This document shows, piece by piece, positions 45,870 through 55,292 of a DNA stretch of 64,000 bases. Both the position numbers and the translations under genes were made by a program. The DNA comes from an uncultured Desulfobulbaceae bacterium (GTDB lineage: Bacteria > Desulfobacterota > Desulfobulbia > Desulfobulbales > CALZHT01): contig CALZHT010000001.1 of the NCBI GenBank assembly GCA_945787445.1, forward strand, positions 1 through 64,000, given 5' to 3'. Position 1 is the stretch's first letter. Every line of letters begins with the position of its first letter. The notes under the pieces are model-generated. The model searched no databases, was not told where the DNA came from, and was given only the letters and a program-made list of their open reading frames with translations.

Positions 45870-46652
45870 TTGACAAAAAACGATGTGCTGATCGAAAACT
45901 TTTTGCCGAAAACACATACTACAACCATCAAGAAAATTTACTCCTATTCAGGTAAGCTTATTCTGAGTGGTGTTAATTTGAATGTGGTTGATAAAAACAT
46001 AAAGAAAGATGATAACGGTGTTTGGGCAAAAACATTTCTTCTGCCGCATGAGTATGGTCGTTTCCAGAATTTTACGTTCAGCAAACGTAAAGCTGAATGG
46101 CTTGGTGGCCGCATTGCGGCAAAATATGCTGGAAACAGGCTCTTACAGGGTAGGGGAAGTCTGAAGAAAACAAATTATTGGCATGAATTACAAGTATGCC
46201 AAGACGAACACGGCAAGCCCTTTCTGGAAATCATGTCCGGGCATGATCAGGCGCCGCCGCCGGATATATCCATTTCGCACAGCGCAGGGTATGCTTTTGC
46301 GCTGGCAACAGAAAGGCCATGCGGCATGGACCTGCAAAATATCACGCCACGGATTATAACTATCCAAGATCGCTATATGAATGAGGACGAAAAGAGGGTA
46401 ATAGATCAATTGAACCAGATAAGCGGATTGCAGGAAATTGCTGGTCTTACCCTTCTATGGGCGGCAAAAGAGGCAGTACGAAAACTCCATGCCATACAAC
46501 CGCTTCCTTCTTTTCGTAACATAACACTGCGTAAGTTCTCCGGATCATTTCAAGATGGATTCTGTCTTCATCTCAAGAACCAAAACACCATTAAAGCGTT
46601 TGGTTTTTTCAAGGATGACTATGCTTTTGCAATAACCTTAAAGACAAAATAA
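45870..46652 (+). CDS. 4'-phosphopantetheinyl transferase superfamily protein
   Basis: The 260-residue protein uses CoA to activate carrier proteins. The Mg2+ motif is CGMDLQNI and the later WAAKEAVRKL follows the (W/F)xxKEA pattern. ISISHSAGYAFAL is the usual HS segment before it. The start is TTG with AAGGAAG upstream. The size suggests the Sfp-like group, but no PKS or NRPS is in the window. Confidence 0.85.
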   Translation: MTKNDVLIENFLPKTHTTTIKKIYSYSGKLILSGVNLNVVDKNIKKDDNGVWAKTFLLPHEYGRFQNFTFSKRKAEWLGGRIAAKYAGNRLLQGRGSLKKTNYWHELQVCQDEHGKPFLEIMSGHDQAPPPDISISHSAGYAFALATERPCGMDLQNITPRIITIQDRYMNEDEKRVIDQLNQISGLQEIAGLTLLWAAKEAVRKLHAIQPLPSFRNITLRKFSGSFQDGFCLHLKNQNTIKAFGFFKDDYAFAITLKTK

Positions 46653-46705
46653 ATCCCTTTTCCAATTTTGAAACGCTCAATTTAGGTAAATGTAAAGGAT
46701 TATTA

Positions 46706-47392
46706 ATGGCTCTCCACGAAATATTTTCCCAAATTCCCCTGTTTTCAGGCCTTTCTCCTCAACAAATTGATGAACTGGCCATGATCGTTACTGACCAGGA
46801 ATTCAGAAAAGGGCAGCCAATTTTCTCTGAAGGTGATGAAGGTGTTGGCTTTTATGTCGTCATTACAGGATTGGTCAAAATTTTCAAGCTTTCTATGGAC
46901 GGAAAAGAGCAAATTCTCCACATTTTTGGGCCAGGTGAACCTTTTGCCGAAGTGGCGGTCTTCACTGGCTCCCCATATCCTGCTCATGCAGAGGCCCTCC
47001 AAAACAGCAGGGTCTTTTTCTTTCCTCGAAAGTCTTTTTCCGAGCTGATCGCCAATAATCCTACTCTTGCCATGAAAATGTTGGCCGCATTGTCCATGCG
47101 CCTGAAAAAATTCGCTAATATGATTGAAAATCTCTCATTAAAGGAGGTGCCGGGAAGACTGGCCGCTCACCTTCTCTACTTGAGCAGTCAAAAAGAAAAT
47201 TCGGACAATTTACGGTTGAACATCCCAAAATCTCAGCTTGCCAGCCTGCTAGGGACAATACCCGAGACCCTTTCCCGAATTTTGGCAAGAATGGATAAAC
47301 AGGGATTATTAAGCATAGATGGCCCGTCCATTACCATTTTAGACCGGGAAAGCCTGGAAGAGCTGGCATCAGGGGAAGTAAAGCTTGGATGA
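46706..47392 (+). CDS. Crp/Fnr family transcription regulator
   Basis: The 228-residue regulator has a cNMP-binding-type beta roll (about 10–120), a long dimer helix, and a Crp-type winged helix (about 148–222, LASLLGTIPETLSRILARM). It lacks the four N-terminal cysteines of FNR, so it does not bind a 4Fe-4S cluster that way. The pattern IFSQIPLFSGLSPQQI resembles DNR/heme-binding or redox Crp members. The signal and targets are unknown. Confidence 0.92.
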   Translation: MALHEIFSQIPLFSGLSPQQIDELAMIVTDQEFRKGQPIFSEGDEGVGFYVVITGLVKIFKLSMDGKEQILHIFGPGEPFAEVAVFTGSPYPAHAEALQNSRVFFFPRKSFSELIANNPTLAMKMLAALSMRLKKFANMIENLSLKEVPGRLAAHLLYLSSQKENSDNLRLNIPKSQLASLLGTIPETLSRILARMDKQGLLSIDGPSITILDRESLEELASGEVKLG

Positions 47393-47430
47393 TTTGCCGG
47401 AGGCCTTTCCTGAGAAGATCCAATACTTTT

Positions 47431-49545
47431 TTAGAGCTCAAGGTCGAATTCAATATGCATTCCGCTTTTTGTAAAATGGGAAAGAATATTTTTTAGACCC
47501 TTCAAATTAGCAACAGTAAAATTAATTTCCCATGGTGATTTACTTGAGGGTCTACGGGAGAGCGCAATTACTTCGACTATCTTCATCTCCTCAGGAGCAA
47601 CGCCAAGCATCATCAGCACTCTGTTTCTACTGGTACTCTCAACGATTAATAGGGTCTGGGCTTTGATAATATCCGTGTCTTTAAGCCGCCAACTCAATCC
47701 TATCATCTCTTCTCTCATTACGTTGAGGGAACGAAACTTCTTGCAGGCAGGACGATGAACCGAAAGCCCCCGTTCGCTGAGCAGCCCCACCAATCCCTGT
47801 TCCGTCGGTATGGGATTACAGCAGCGGGATAGCTTAATACACGCAGGATCAAGGTTGTCCAGTTCAAATCTATTTAAAGAATCCTCCGGCGGTGTAATGA
47901 CCTTCTCACCCTCATAGGGTCCTTGGGCAATTTCAAGCATCAATTCCTTTAAATGTAAACGCCCCTCGCCTAGAGCAAGATAAAGGTCTTCGAGGTTTTC
48001 CAGATCAAAAAAGCCAAGCACCTCCTCCATCTCGTCATTATTCAATAGAGTCCTTGGGATACCACGCCATTTCATTTCCTGCTCTACAATAGACCGGCCG
48101 ATTTGAGTGGCTAGAATTTCGCGGCGAAAGCGGAACATCTTTGATAATTCTGCGCGTGCCCGGGGAGTTTGACAAAGTTCCTGGATGTCGGGATGGAAAT
48201 GTACCGGATCTTTTAAGGATAAAATTTCAACCTGGTCGCCATCATTGAGGACATAGCCAGGTTTCACAATTTTTTGGCCAATTTTTGCATGGGCGCAACG
48301 GTTGCCGATTTCCGTGTGGATTTTAAAAGCAAAATCAAGGACTATGCTTTGCTTGGGAAGAATTATAGTATCCCCCTTCGGGGTATAGGTATAAATTTCT
48401 TTGGTGCCGCTTGCCGCGATCATATCACGGTAGGAGATTTCGTCCTCAGATCCGAGAATATTAAACATATCGCGAATTTCCCTTTCAAAGCTGCTTGGAA
48501 CTTTGCGGTATGAAGACCACTCCTTGAGAATTCCGGATCTTCCGGATTTGAGCATCTCATTGGTTCTGATTTTAAACAGATAATTTTTCCCCTTTATATT
48601 AGCCCTGGTATGCAAGCTCTGATACCCCGTAGCCTTAGGGTTGACGATGAAATCTCGAATGGTCCTTGGGATGGGGGGAAAGAGCTGGTTGACAATGCCT
48701 AGCGCCCGGTAACAGCTCTGGATATCATCCGTTGCAATCAATATTTCCAAGGGATTATCAATCTTCTTGGCAAGAACCTTTTGCACAGGGTCAAAATAGG
48801 CCCAAAGCCCTTTGACCCGGAAGCCAATTTCACAATTTACCCAGGAGCGCTCCATTTCTTCCTTCAGTCTCTTTTGAATAGTCAACACTTCTTCATCGTC
48901 AAAAAGACGTCTGATTGTGGCGAGAACCTTTTGGCTCTGTCTGGGAAATTTAAAGGTGAGAGCCAGGTCATAAAGCTCTCTTTTTAGGCCATATAGTCCT
49001 ATGACTTTGGCCATGGGAGCATAAACATCAAGAGTCTCCTCAGCTATTTTTTGACGCTTATGTTTGGGGAGGGAATTCAGGGTGCGCAGATTATGCAGGC
49101 GGTCAGCAAGCTTGACCAGCATGATTTCAACATGGGAGGCAGCACCGGAAAAAATCTTCCGGTGAACCAGCTTATAAAAATTCTGTTTGTCGCCTGAAAA
49201 AGTTGTTATCTTTGTTAATCCTTCTACGATGACTTCAACATCCTTGCCGAATATTTCGCCAATAACCTCGCTGGTAACCTCGGGTACATCCTCCATGGTG
49301 TCATGCAAAACAGCTGCGGCAAGTGTTACAGGATCCCTCACTTCAAGTTCATCCACCAGTATCTGCGCTACCATGCACGGATGACTCACATACACCTCGC
49401 CGGATTTACGCTTCTGCCCCTCATGGGCGGAAACGGCGAAGGAAATCGCCTGCCAGAAAAGTTTCGCTTCTCCCTCCTGGCCGCCTAAGATGTCCTCCAT
49501 ATGCTCACAAAAGGCAGCTATATTAAAATAGTTTTTTCGCGCCAT
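47431..49545 (-). CDS. RelA/SpoT homologue, predicted (p)ppGpp hydrolase with altered synthetase
   Basis: The 704-residue protein has the RSH order HD hydrolase, synthetase, TGS and ACT-like end. The hydrolase core is intact (VSHPCMVAQIL, VLHDTMEDVP, KLADRLHNLRTL). In the synthetase, GYQSLHT is kept. The catalytic glutamate segment EIQIRT reads LFKIRT, the D-L-x-A-x-R substrate segment reads EILIAT, and the final HWxYK is EWSSY. It therefore probably degrades rather than makes (p)ppGpp. TGS spans IYTYTPKGDTIILP to VEILS. The gene is unlinked to a separate synthetase here. Confidence 0.88.
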   Translation of the reverse strand: MARKNYFNIAAFCEHMEDILGGQEGEAKLFWQAISFAVSAHEGQKRKSGEVYVSHPCMVAQILVDELEVRDPVTLAAAVLHDTMEDVPEVTSEVIGEIFGKDVEVIVEGLTKITTFSGDKQNFYKLVHRKIFSGAASHVEIMLVKLADRLHNLRTLNSLPKHKRQKIAEETLDVYAPMAKVIGLYGLKRELYDLALTFKFPRQSQKVLATIRRLFDDEEVLTIQKRLKEEMERSWVNCEIGFRVKGLWAYFDPVQKVLAKKIDNPLEILIATDDIQSCYRALGIVNQLFPPIPRTIRDFIVNPKATGYQSLHTRANIKGKNYLFKIRTNEMLKSGRSGILKEWSSYRKVPSSFEREIRDMFNILGSEDEISYRDMIAASGTKEIYTYTPKGDTIILPKQSIVLDFAFKIHTEIGNRCAHAKIGQKIVKPGYVLNDGDQVEILSLKDPVHFHPDIQELCQTPRARAELSKMFRFRREILATQIGRSIVEQEMKWRGIPRTLLNNDEMEEVLGFFDLENLEDLYLALGEGRLHLKELMLEIAQGPYEGEKVITPPEDSLNRFELDNLDPACIKLSRCCNPIPTEQGLVGLLSERGLSVHRPACKKFRSLNVMREEMIGLSWRLKDTDIIKAQTLLIVESTSRNRVLMMLGVAPEEMKIVEVIALSRRPSSKSPWEINFTVANLKGLKNILSHFTKSGMHIEFDLEL

Positions 49546-49784
49546 ACTGTACGTTTCTATCCACTATGCAATGTCATCGCCCCAAGTCGGCCACTCTTCA
49601 TGGTACAATATATTAGTTTAATTCAATTCGATATGATATTATCGCCTTTTAAAAAAATAATACGCAAATACACTTTCGGCCAGCATGAGAGACAGCCCAT
49701 CTCCATCTTTGTTGCCATGGGTACGAAAAACTCAATTTTATAAAATTCCTTTACAATAAAAGCAAATTATATAGGAAAATTTCT

Positions 49785-52043
49785 TTGGCTCATCGAAGAC
49801 GATTCGGGAAAAAACATACGAGCCGTTCCAGGTTCGAATACCGCAGAAAAAAAAGAAAGACCCCCTATCTTCATAATCAAAGCTTCCCGGCCAAAAGAAG
49901 AAAAAAAGAAGAAAGCCTCTTTGTTGCAGCGGACGATATAATAGGATTCATATACACTCACGATGGGATAGGCTCCCTTAAAGAAATTATCATCGGCCTC
50001 GATCTTCCGAGAACCGCCAGAAAGGAAGCGCAAAACCTCCTGGCTGCTTTATGCCATGAAAAGGTATTAAGCTGCGATAAAAAAGGATACTATTCTCTAT
50101 CCCGTAAAATAATTTTGATGGAAGGCATTATCAGTGCCCATCCTCGTGGTTTTGCCTTTGCAGCTGTTGAAAATCCACCCCCGGGTCTGGAAATTGACAG
50201 AGACGTTTTTATTCCTGCCCAAGAACTGCGCACAGCGCATCATGGTGACCGGGTCCTCTTAACCGTAATTGCTAAACGGCGAAACAGGGTCGAGGCCAGG
50301 GTAGTAAGGGTTTTGGAGCGCACTGCCTCCAAGCTGGTGGGCATCTTTATGACCGGCAGAACAACAGGCCTTGTTATTCCGGAAGACGACCGCTTTGCTT
50401 TTCAAATAGTGGTACAGCGGAAAGATTCTCGCGGAGCCAGGAACGGCGAAGCAGTGGTGACTGAAATCCACCATTTTCCCCTCGGCCATCGAAATCCATC
50501 CGGCAAGATTGTGGAAATCCTGGGTGACCCCGATGATCTCAACGTGCAGAATGAAATAGTAGTCCACAAGTTTGATATCCCTCATGAATTCAGCGACGAG
50601 GCAGCGCAACAGATAGCCCGTTTTGATGATGCTATCACCCTTGAGCCCGGCCGTAGTGATTTGCGTGATATTCTTCATGTAACCATTGATGGAGAAACGG
50701 CAAAGGATTTTGATGATGCTGTTGGCATTGAAAAGATACGAAATGGACACCGGCTCTATGTTTCCATCGCCGATGTAGGGAAATACGTTTCACCAGGCAC
50801 ACCCCTTGATAAGGAGGCTTACCTGCGTGGTACCAGCGTCTATTTTCCAAACCGCGTGGTGCCCATGCTGCCGGAAAGGCTTTCCAATGATCTATGCAGT
50901 CTTGTTCCCAATCAGGACCGCTATGCCTTTACCGCTGTTCTTGACTTCGATCGTTCCGGCAAGCGCAAAAAGAAAACCTTTGCCCGATCCCTTATTAAAA
51001 GCAGTTACAGGCTCACCTATACTGTAGTCAAAAATATACTGGTGGACAGAGATGCTTCGGTCAGAGGGAAACACAAGCCCTTGCTTACCCCATTACAATG
51101 GATGGCCGAATTAGCGGAGCAGCTGGAAAAACGCAGGATGGAGCGGGGCAGTCTCGGTTTTGAGATTCCTGAAGCAGAATTTGTGATTGACTCGGCAGGA
51201 AAGGTTTCCTCTATAAAACGGTTCGAAAGAAACATGGCCCACAAACTTATCGAAGAATTCATGCTGGCAGCCAATGAGGCGGTAGCGGAAACCCTGGCCA
51301 AAGAATCCGCCAATAAAGCTGAAGTACTGTACCGCATCCATGAAGCGCCTGATCCTGTAAAAGTCGCAGAGTTTACCTCCTTTTCCCATTCTCTTGGCCT
51401 GAAACTGCCCGCAAACAGTGGTACTCCCCAATGGTTTGCCAATGTCCTCACCCAGGTTGCCGGCACACCAAGAGAGTACATAATCAACAATCTTCTTTTG
51501 CGAGCCATGCAGCAGGCCCGTTACTCTTCCGAGAATGTGGGACATTTTGGACTGGCGGCCTCCCATTACACCCATTTTACCTCACCGATCAGAAGATATC
51601 CTGACTTAATGGTGCACCGTGCTTTGGCAAAATATATTGCTACAAAAAAAATCAAGAAGCTGGAAAAACGGCCCAGCTCTGCAACATCAGAAGCGGGCGA
51701 CTTCCTCTCAAAAAGGGAAAGGGTGGCTGTGGACGCGGAACGGGAAATGGTCGACCGTCTCAAAGTGAGATTTATGGCGGACAAAGAGGGCGAAACCTTT
51801 GAAGGTGTCATCTCCGGAGCCACCGGTTTCGGTCTCTTCGTTGAGCTGCTCGAATGGTTTGTCAGCGGTGGAGTCGATATTACTGATCTCAGCGATGATT
51901 ATTACAATTTGGACGAAAAAAATCACCGCCTCATCGGCTCCAGGACTGGCAATATTTATCAGGTCGGTGATCTTGTAAATGTCACAGTGGCTAAGGTTGA
52001 TGTAGCACGCCGAAGGATAAACTTCACAATAGCCGGCCCATGA
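49785..52043 (+). CDS. rnr: ribonuclease R
   Basis: The 752-residue exoribonuclease starts at a TTG with AGGAAAA upstream. A very basic N-terminus (HRRRFGKKHTSRSRFEYRRK) precedes cold-shock-like domains, the RNB catalytic domain and a C-terminal S1 domain (about 665–750). The RNB signature includes TIDGETAKDFDDAVGIEK with the metal-binding aspartates, and HFTSPIRRYPDLMVHR near its end. RNase R degrades structured RNA 3' to 5' in RNA quality control. It overlaps trmJ by 4 bp. Confidence 0.94.
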   Translation: MAHRRRFGKKHTSRSRFEYRRKKRKTPYLHNQSFPAKRRKKEESLFVAADDIIGFIYTHDGIGSLKEIIIGLDLPRTARKEAQNLLAALCHEKVLSCDKKGYYSLSRKIILMEGIISAHPRGFAFAAVENPPPGLEIDRDVFIPAQELRTAHHGDRVLLTVIAKRRNRVEARVVRVLERTASKLVGIFMTGRTTGLVIPEDDRFAFQIVVQRKDSRGARNGEAVVTEIHHFPLGHRNPSGKIVEILGDPDDLNVQNEIVVHKFDIPHEFSDEAAQQIARFDDAITLEPGRSDLRDILHVTIDGETAKDFDDAVGIEKIRNGHRLYVSIADVGKYVSPGTPLDKEAYLRGTSVYFPNRVVPMLPERLSNDLCSLVPNQDRYAFTAVLDFDRSGKRKKKTFARSLIKSSYRLTYTVVKNILVDRDASVRGKHKPLLTPLQWMAELAEQLEKRRMERGSLGFEIPEAEFVIDSAGKVSSIKRFERNMAHKLIEEFMLAANEAVAETLAKESANKAEVLYRIHEAPDPVKVAEFTSFSHSLGLKLPANSGTPQWFANVLTQVAGTPREYIINNLLLRAMQQARYSSENVGHFGLAASHYTHFTSPIRRYPDLMVHRALAKYIATKKIKKLEKRPSSATSEAGDFLSKRERVAVDAEREMVDRLKVRFMADKEGETFEGVISGATGFGLFVELLEWFVSGGVDITDLSDDYYNLDEKNHRLIGSRTGNIYQVGDLVNVTVAKVDVARRRINFTIAGP

Positions 52044-52819
52044 ATACTAAGCGTGATAATGCGAATCTTTTAGCTCATGTCGCCATTGTTTTGATGGAGC
52101 CCAAATATCCTGAAAATATTGGGGCAGCTGCCCGAGCTGCCATGAATATGGGTTTTTCAAGGCTGATTGTTGTACGACATGAACCGCCGGACCGTGAAAA
52201 AATGCTGAAAATGGCTACCCATAATGCGACGCACCTTATTGATGCCATGGAGCTTCATACTGATCTTGCAGAGGCATTGGCGTCGTTTTCCTATATCATC
52301 GGCACAACCGCGAGAAAGGGGCGCAGCAGGCGAAACGTCAGCCACCCCCGTGATATGGTTGAAAAGATTGTACCGCTCCTGCCAAACAACCATATTGCCC
52401 TGCTTTTTGGCCCGGAACATCGAGGCTTAACCAACGAAGACCTGAATTTCTGCGATTTGACAACCACCATTCCGACCGCTGACTTTTCTTCTCTAAACCT
52501 GGCACAGGCCGTGGCAATCCATTGCTATGAGCTCTACTCCGGCGTGGTGCACATGGCAGATGAAAAAAAACGTTTTGTGCCGAAACTTGCAGATTCATAC
52601 GAACTTGAAGGAATGTATTCCCATGTGGAAGTGGTGCTTCGACAAATTGGCTTTCTCAAACAGGCGGATTATGAATACTGGATGCGCTCCATCCGCCGCT
52701 TTTTGGGAAGGTACCATATCCGATCAAAAGAAGTAAAGGCAATTCGGGGTGTTTGCCGGCAATTTCTTTGGCATGAAAACCAGCAGCAAGAAACCACTGG
52801 TTCTAAAGAAACGAAGTAG
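52040..52819 (+). CDS. TrmJ/TrmH-family RNA methyltransferase
   Basis: This is a SPOUT-fold enzyme of 259 residues (TrmH group 1). Motif 1 is VLMEPKYPENIGAAARAAMNMG, motif 2 is ALLFGPEHRGLTNEDL, and motif 3 is SLNLAQAVAIHCYELYS. The C-terminal extension of ~90 residues, with a stretch like that of TrmJ (2'-O-methylation of tRNA position 32), favours that identity. It starts inside the rnr stop (ATGA) and so is translationally coupled. Confidence 0.9.
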   Translation: MNTKRDNANLLAHVAIVLMEPKYPENIGAAARAAMNMGFSRLIVVRHEPPDREKMLKMATHNATHLIDAMELHTDLAEALASFSYIIGTTARKGRSRRNVSHPRDMVEKIVPLLPNNHIALLFGPEHRGLTNEDLNFCDLTTTIPTADFSSLNLAQAVAIHCYELYSGVVHMADEKKRFVPKLADSYELEGMYSHVEVVLRQIGFLKQADYEYWMRSIRRFLGRYHIRSKEVKAIRGVCRQFLWHENQQQETTGSKETK

Positions 52820-52826
52820 CCCTTTT

Positions 52827-53486
52827 CTATCGCCGTCCTTTAACGGCAAGGTGCCTACCGCTAACCGCCTCGACGGTAAGATGCGATAACCCGGCCTTAT
52901 CAAGCTGGACCCGCACTTCCTCAACCTCATAGGCAGCCAGCAGCGAGTTATAAAAATCCTTGCGCAGTATTTCCGGCTCGTCGCCGGAATACTTTTCCAC
53001 GATGGCAAAGGCGTCTTCCTCTTTTTCCGGGCGCATAAGATCCATTATTAATATGGGGGCTCCTTTATTGGCACAGGTATGCACGGCTTCCCACAAAATC
53101 ATGGGATCCTGCAAATGATGAAGCAGGCTGTTTGACACCACCGCATCATATAGTGCACGCGGCAGGTTTATTCCCGGTAAGGTTCCTGAAAGTAATACAA
53201 CCCGGTTTTGCAACCCTTTGCCCGCTATGTTTTTTCGTCCTAAGCGGAGCATATTGGCCGCGCCGTCAACGCCATGCACCTGACACGCTGGAAACTCCTC
53301 GACGAACAGGATCGGGATGTCGGCAGGACCGCACCCCAAATCAAGCATAACTCCGGTAAAATCTGTTGAAAATGTCTCTTTAAACAAGCGGACAAACAAC
53401 GAATTGGGCTCGGTAAAATCAGCTTGGGCATAGGCCAATGTCTGGTCTTTACCATCCATGATTTCGTGTTCCGGTGTTCTTTCCAA
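52827..53486 (-). CDS. class I SAM-dependent methyltransferase
   Basis: The 219-residue protein has a Rossmann methyltransferase fold. Motif I is VMLDLGCGPADIPILFV, with ACQVHGVDGAANMLRLG, YDAVVSNSLLHHLQDP and ILIMDLMRPEKEE in order. It has the layout of COG2226/UbiE-like enzymes. The substrate cannot be told. The start is a TTG with AAGGTG upstream (53486) or an ATG at 53459. It converges on trmJ with only 7 bp between stops. Confidence 0.85.
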   Translation of the reverse strand: MERTPEHEIMDGKDQTLAYAQADFTEPNSLFVRLFKETFSTDFTGVMLDLGCGPADIPILFVEEFPACQVHGVDGAANMLRLGRKNIAGKGLQNRVVLLSGTLPGINLPRALYDAVVSNSLLHHLQDPMILWEAVHTCANKGAPILIMDLMRPEKEEDAFAIVEKYSGDEPEILRKDFYNSLLAAYEVEEVRVQLDKAGLSHLTVEAVSGRHLAVKGRR

Positions 53487-53656
53487 GGGTACACCTTTTT
53501 CAAATTGAATAGTCTACGTCCTGACAATATATAGTCAGAAAATGATAGAAAAAGAAGGTATTACACAGAATTATTTTGCGAAACCACGATGTATTGATTA
53601 ATAACATTAGCAATGGAAAATATTCAATCTCAGTATTTCATGTTAGGGAAACACTC

Positions 53657-54193
53657 GTGAAATACCAGAAAATTCTTATAAAAAAAGATAATATCGTCGA
53701 GGTTCAATGCCCGAAATGCTTGACGAGAAGAACTTTTCCCGCGTCCAAGCTCGGCATACAGAAACATTATGTAAAATTGAAATGTACCTGTGGTTTTATC
53801 TTTCTGGTCGAACTCGAATTCAGACAAAAAAATCGTAAAACAACCAACCTTGAAGGCTATTTTTTCAATCTTTCTCTGTCGTCACGCATCGGTGATCCTA
53901 TTAAGAAAATATCGGAAACCCATTTATATCATGACGGCAGATTTTTAAAGCCCGCCAATTGCCAAATTAAAAGCATGTCAAAAAGTGGAGTGGGTTTTAT
54001 CACCAAAAAACCACCCCCGCATGGTATCGAAACAGGGAACGAACTGCGCCTCATATTTATCCTTGATAATTCCGCCAAAACCGAAATTATCAAAAAGGTT
54101 GTCGTGCGCTATGTGAAACAAAACTATATAGGGTGCGAGTTTGTTGAAAAAGACAAATACGACACCGCTCTCGGCTTTTACTTCCTTTCCTGA
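53657..54193 (+). CDS. PilZ-domain protein with an N-terminal zinc-ribbon
   Basis: I use the GTG at 53657, which has AGGGAA 7 nt upstream. An earlier TTG at 53576 adds 27 residues but has no ribosome site. The 178-residue protein begins KYQKILIKKDNIVEV and then has CPKC…CTC (VEVQCPKCLTRR and KLKCTCGF), a four-cysteine knuckle. The C-terminal half looks like a PilZ domain (SMSKSGVGFITKK and RYVKQNYIGCEF), although the RxxxR part is weak. It may be a metal- or redox-tuned c-di-GMP receptor. Confidence 0.65.
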   Translation: MKYQKILIKKDNIVEVQCPKCLTRRTFPASKLGIQKHYVKLKCTCGFIFLVELEFRQKNRKTTNLEGYFFNLSLSSRIGDPIKKISETHLYHDGRFLKPANCQIKSMSKSGVGFITKKPPPHGIETGNELRLIFILDNSAKTEIIKKVVVRYVKQNYIGCEFVEKDKYDTALGFYFLS

Positions 54194-54253
54194 TCTTACC
54201 GCGGCATACCAATTTAGCTTAAAACTACATGGCAAAGAGCTTTACCTACCAAA

Positions 54254-54937
54254 TCAAACCATCTTCTCCTTAGACCAATCATTATGCTCAAACTGGCTGT
54301 GGTCCGGTTTGGGTGGCTTAACTTCATTGAGCCTTGCCTGCAACCAAGTAAGAATCTTGTCGAACTCGCCAACAACCTCGGCAAGAGCCTTGCCTCGATG
54401 GCTCACCTTGTTTTTCTCTTCAGCCGAACATTCGGCAAAGGTTTTGCCATACGGAGTATAATAAAAAACCGGGTCATAACCGAAACCTTGCTCCCCCATG
54501 GGCTCTGTGGTTATTTCTCCTTCACAGCGCCCCTCATAGGTAAGAGCCGGTCCGCTTGGCACAGCTATGGATATCACACATTCAAAGGCGGCCTTGCGAT
54601 TAGTTTTTCCTGCCATTTCCTGTAAAAGCTTGGCGATATTGTCTTCATCCGCAGCATTTTCGCCGGCATAACGGGCAGATTTTACTCCTGGCGCCCCGTT
54701 CAGCGCTTCAACCACAAGACCGGAATCATCGGATATGGCAGGCAACCCTAGCACTTTTGCGGTGAAAGAGGCTTTTTTATAGGCATTGTCATCAAACGTT
54801 TCTCCGTCTTCCACCGCCTCAGGTATGGGGCCGAAATCATTTAAACTTCTCAGCTCGATTGGAAATCCCTTTAATAACTCCCGAAACTCTTTGACCTTTC
54901 CTTCATTGCGGGTTGCCAAAACAATTATGCTCTCCAT
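54254..54937 (-). CDS. rdgB: XTP/dITP diphosphatase (non-canonical purine NTP pyrophosphatase)
   Basis: The enzyme hydrolyses dITP, XTP and related damaged purine nucleotides. The family motifs are all present: IIVLATRNEGKVKEFRELL at the N-terminus, DDSGLVVEALNGAPGVKSARYAG, GQGFGYDPVFYYTPYGKTFAE and VSHRGKALA. The 227-residue length is about 25 longer than usual, owing to a charged tail (KPDHSQFEHNDWSKEKMV). It is monocistronic. Confidence 0.93.
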   Translation of the reverse strand: MESIIVLATRNEGKVKEFRELLKGFPIELRSLNDFGPIPEAVEDGETFDDNAYKKASFTAKVLGLPAISDDSGLVVEALNGAPGVKSARYAGENAADEDNIAKLLQEMAGKTNRKAAFECVISIAVPSGPALTYEGRCEGEITTEPMGEQGFGYDPVFYYTPYGKTFAECSAEEKNKVSHRGKALAEVVGEFDKILTWLQARLNEVKPPKPDHSQFEHNDWSKEKMV

Positions 54938-55292
54938 ATATATTCTCCTCCGTTCTCTTAGAGTTTTTTTCGATGCGCAAAAAGAATATTATACCTGCAC
55001 CATGATAAATCAACAAAATAAAGCGGCTCTGCCTCACCATTGATTGACAGTAAGCCAGTAAATAACGTAAAGTTTCCTCTATGCAAAATGCAAAAGATAA
55101 AGGTATTATAACGGGATACAAAGTCATGGAAAGAAGGGTATATTTCCGAAAAGCTAATGACCTATTCACCAAAATGGCGGGCCAATGCTCGTTATTATGC
55201 GGCAGAGGAATCCCGCACGAAAAGAAAACCATAGTTTCCGAGAAAAATAGTTAGTGGAAAATCACAAATCAATAAATATGGAATAGCAACCA
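54938..55292. other. intergenic stretch upstream of aroC
   Basis: About 355 AT-rich bases contain the rdgB start region and the aroC promoter region. A 51-codon frame (55081–55236) lacks a ribosome site and looks accidental. I see no terminator, repeat-family match or RNA structure. Confidence 0.45.

Noticed and set aside
55081-55236. 51-codon reading frame upstream of aroC
   Set aside because: No ribosome site, unremarkable composition and no neighbours to support it.
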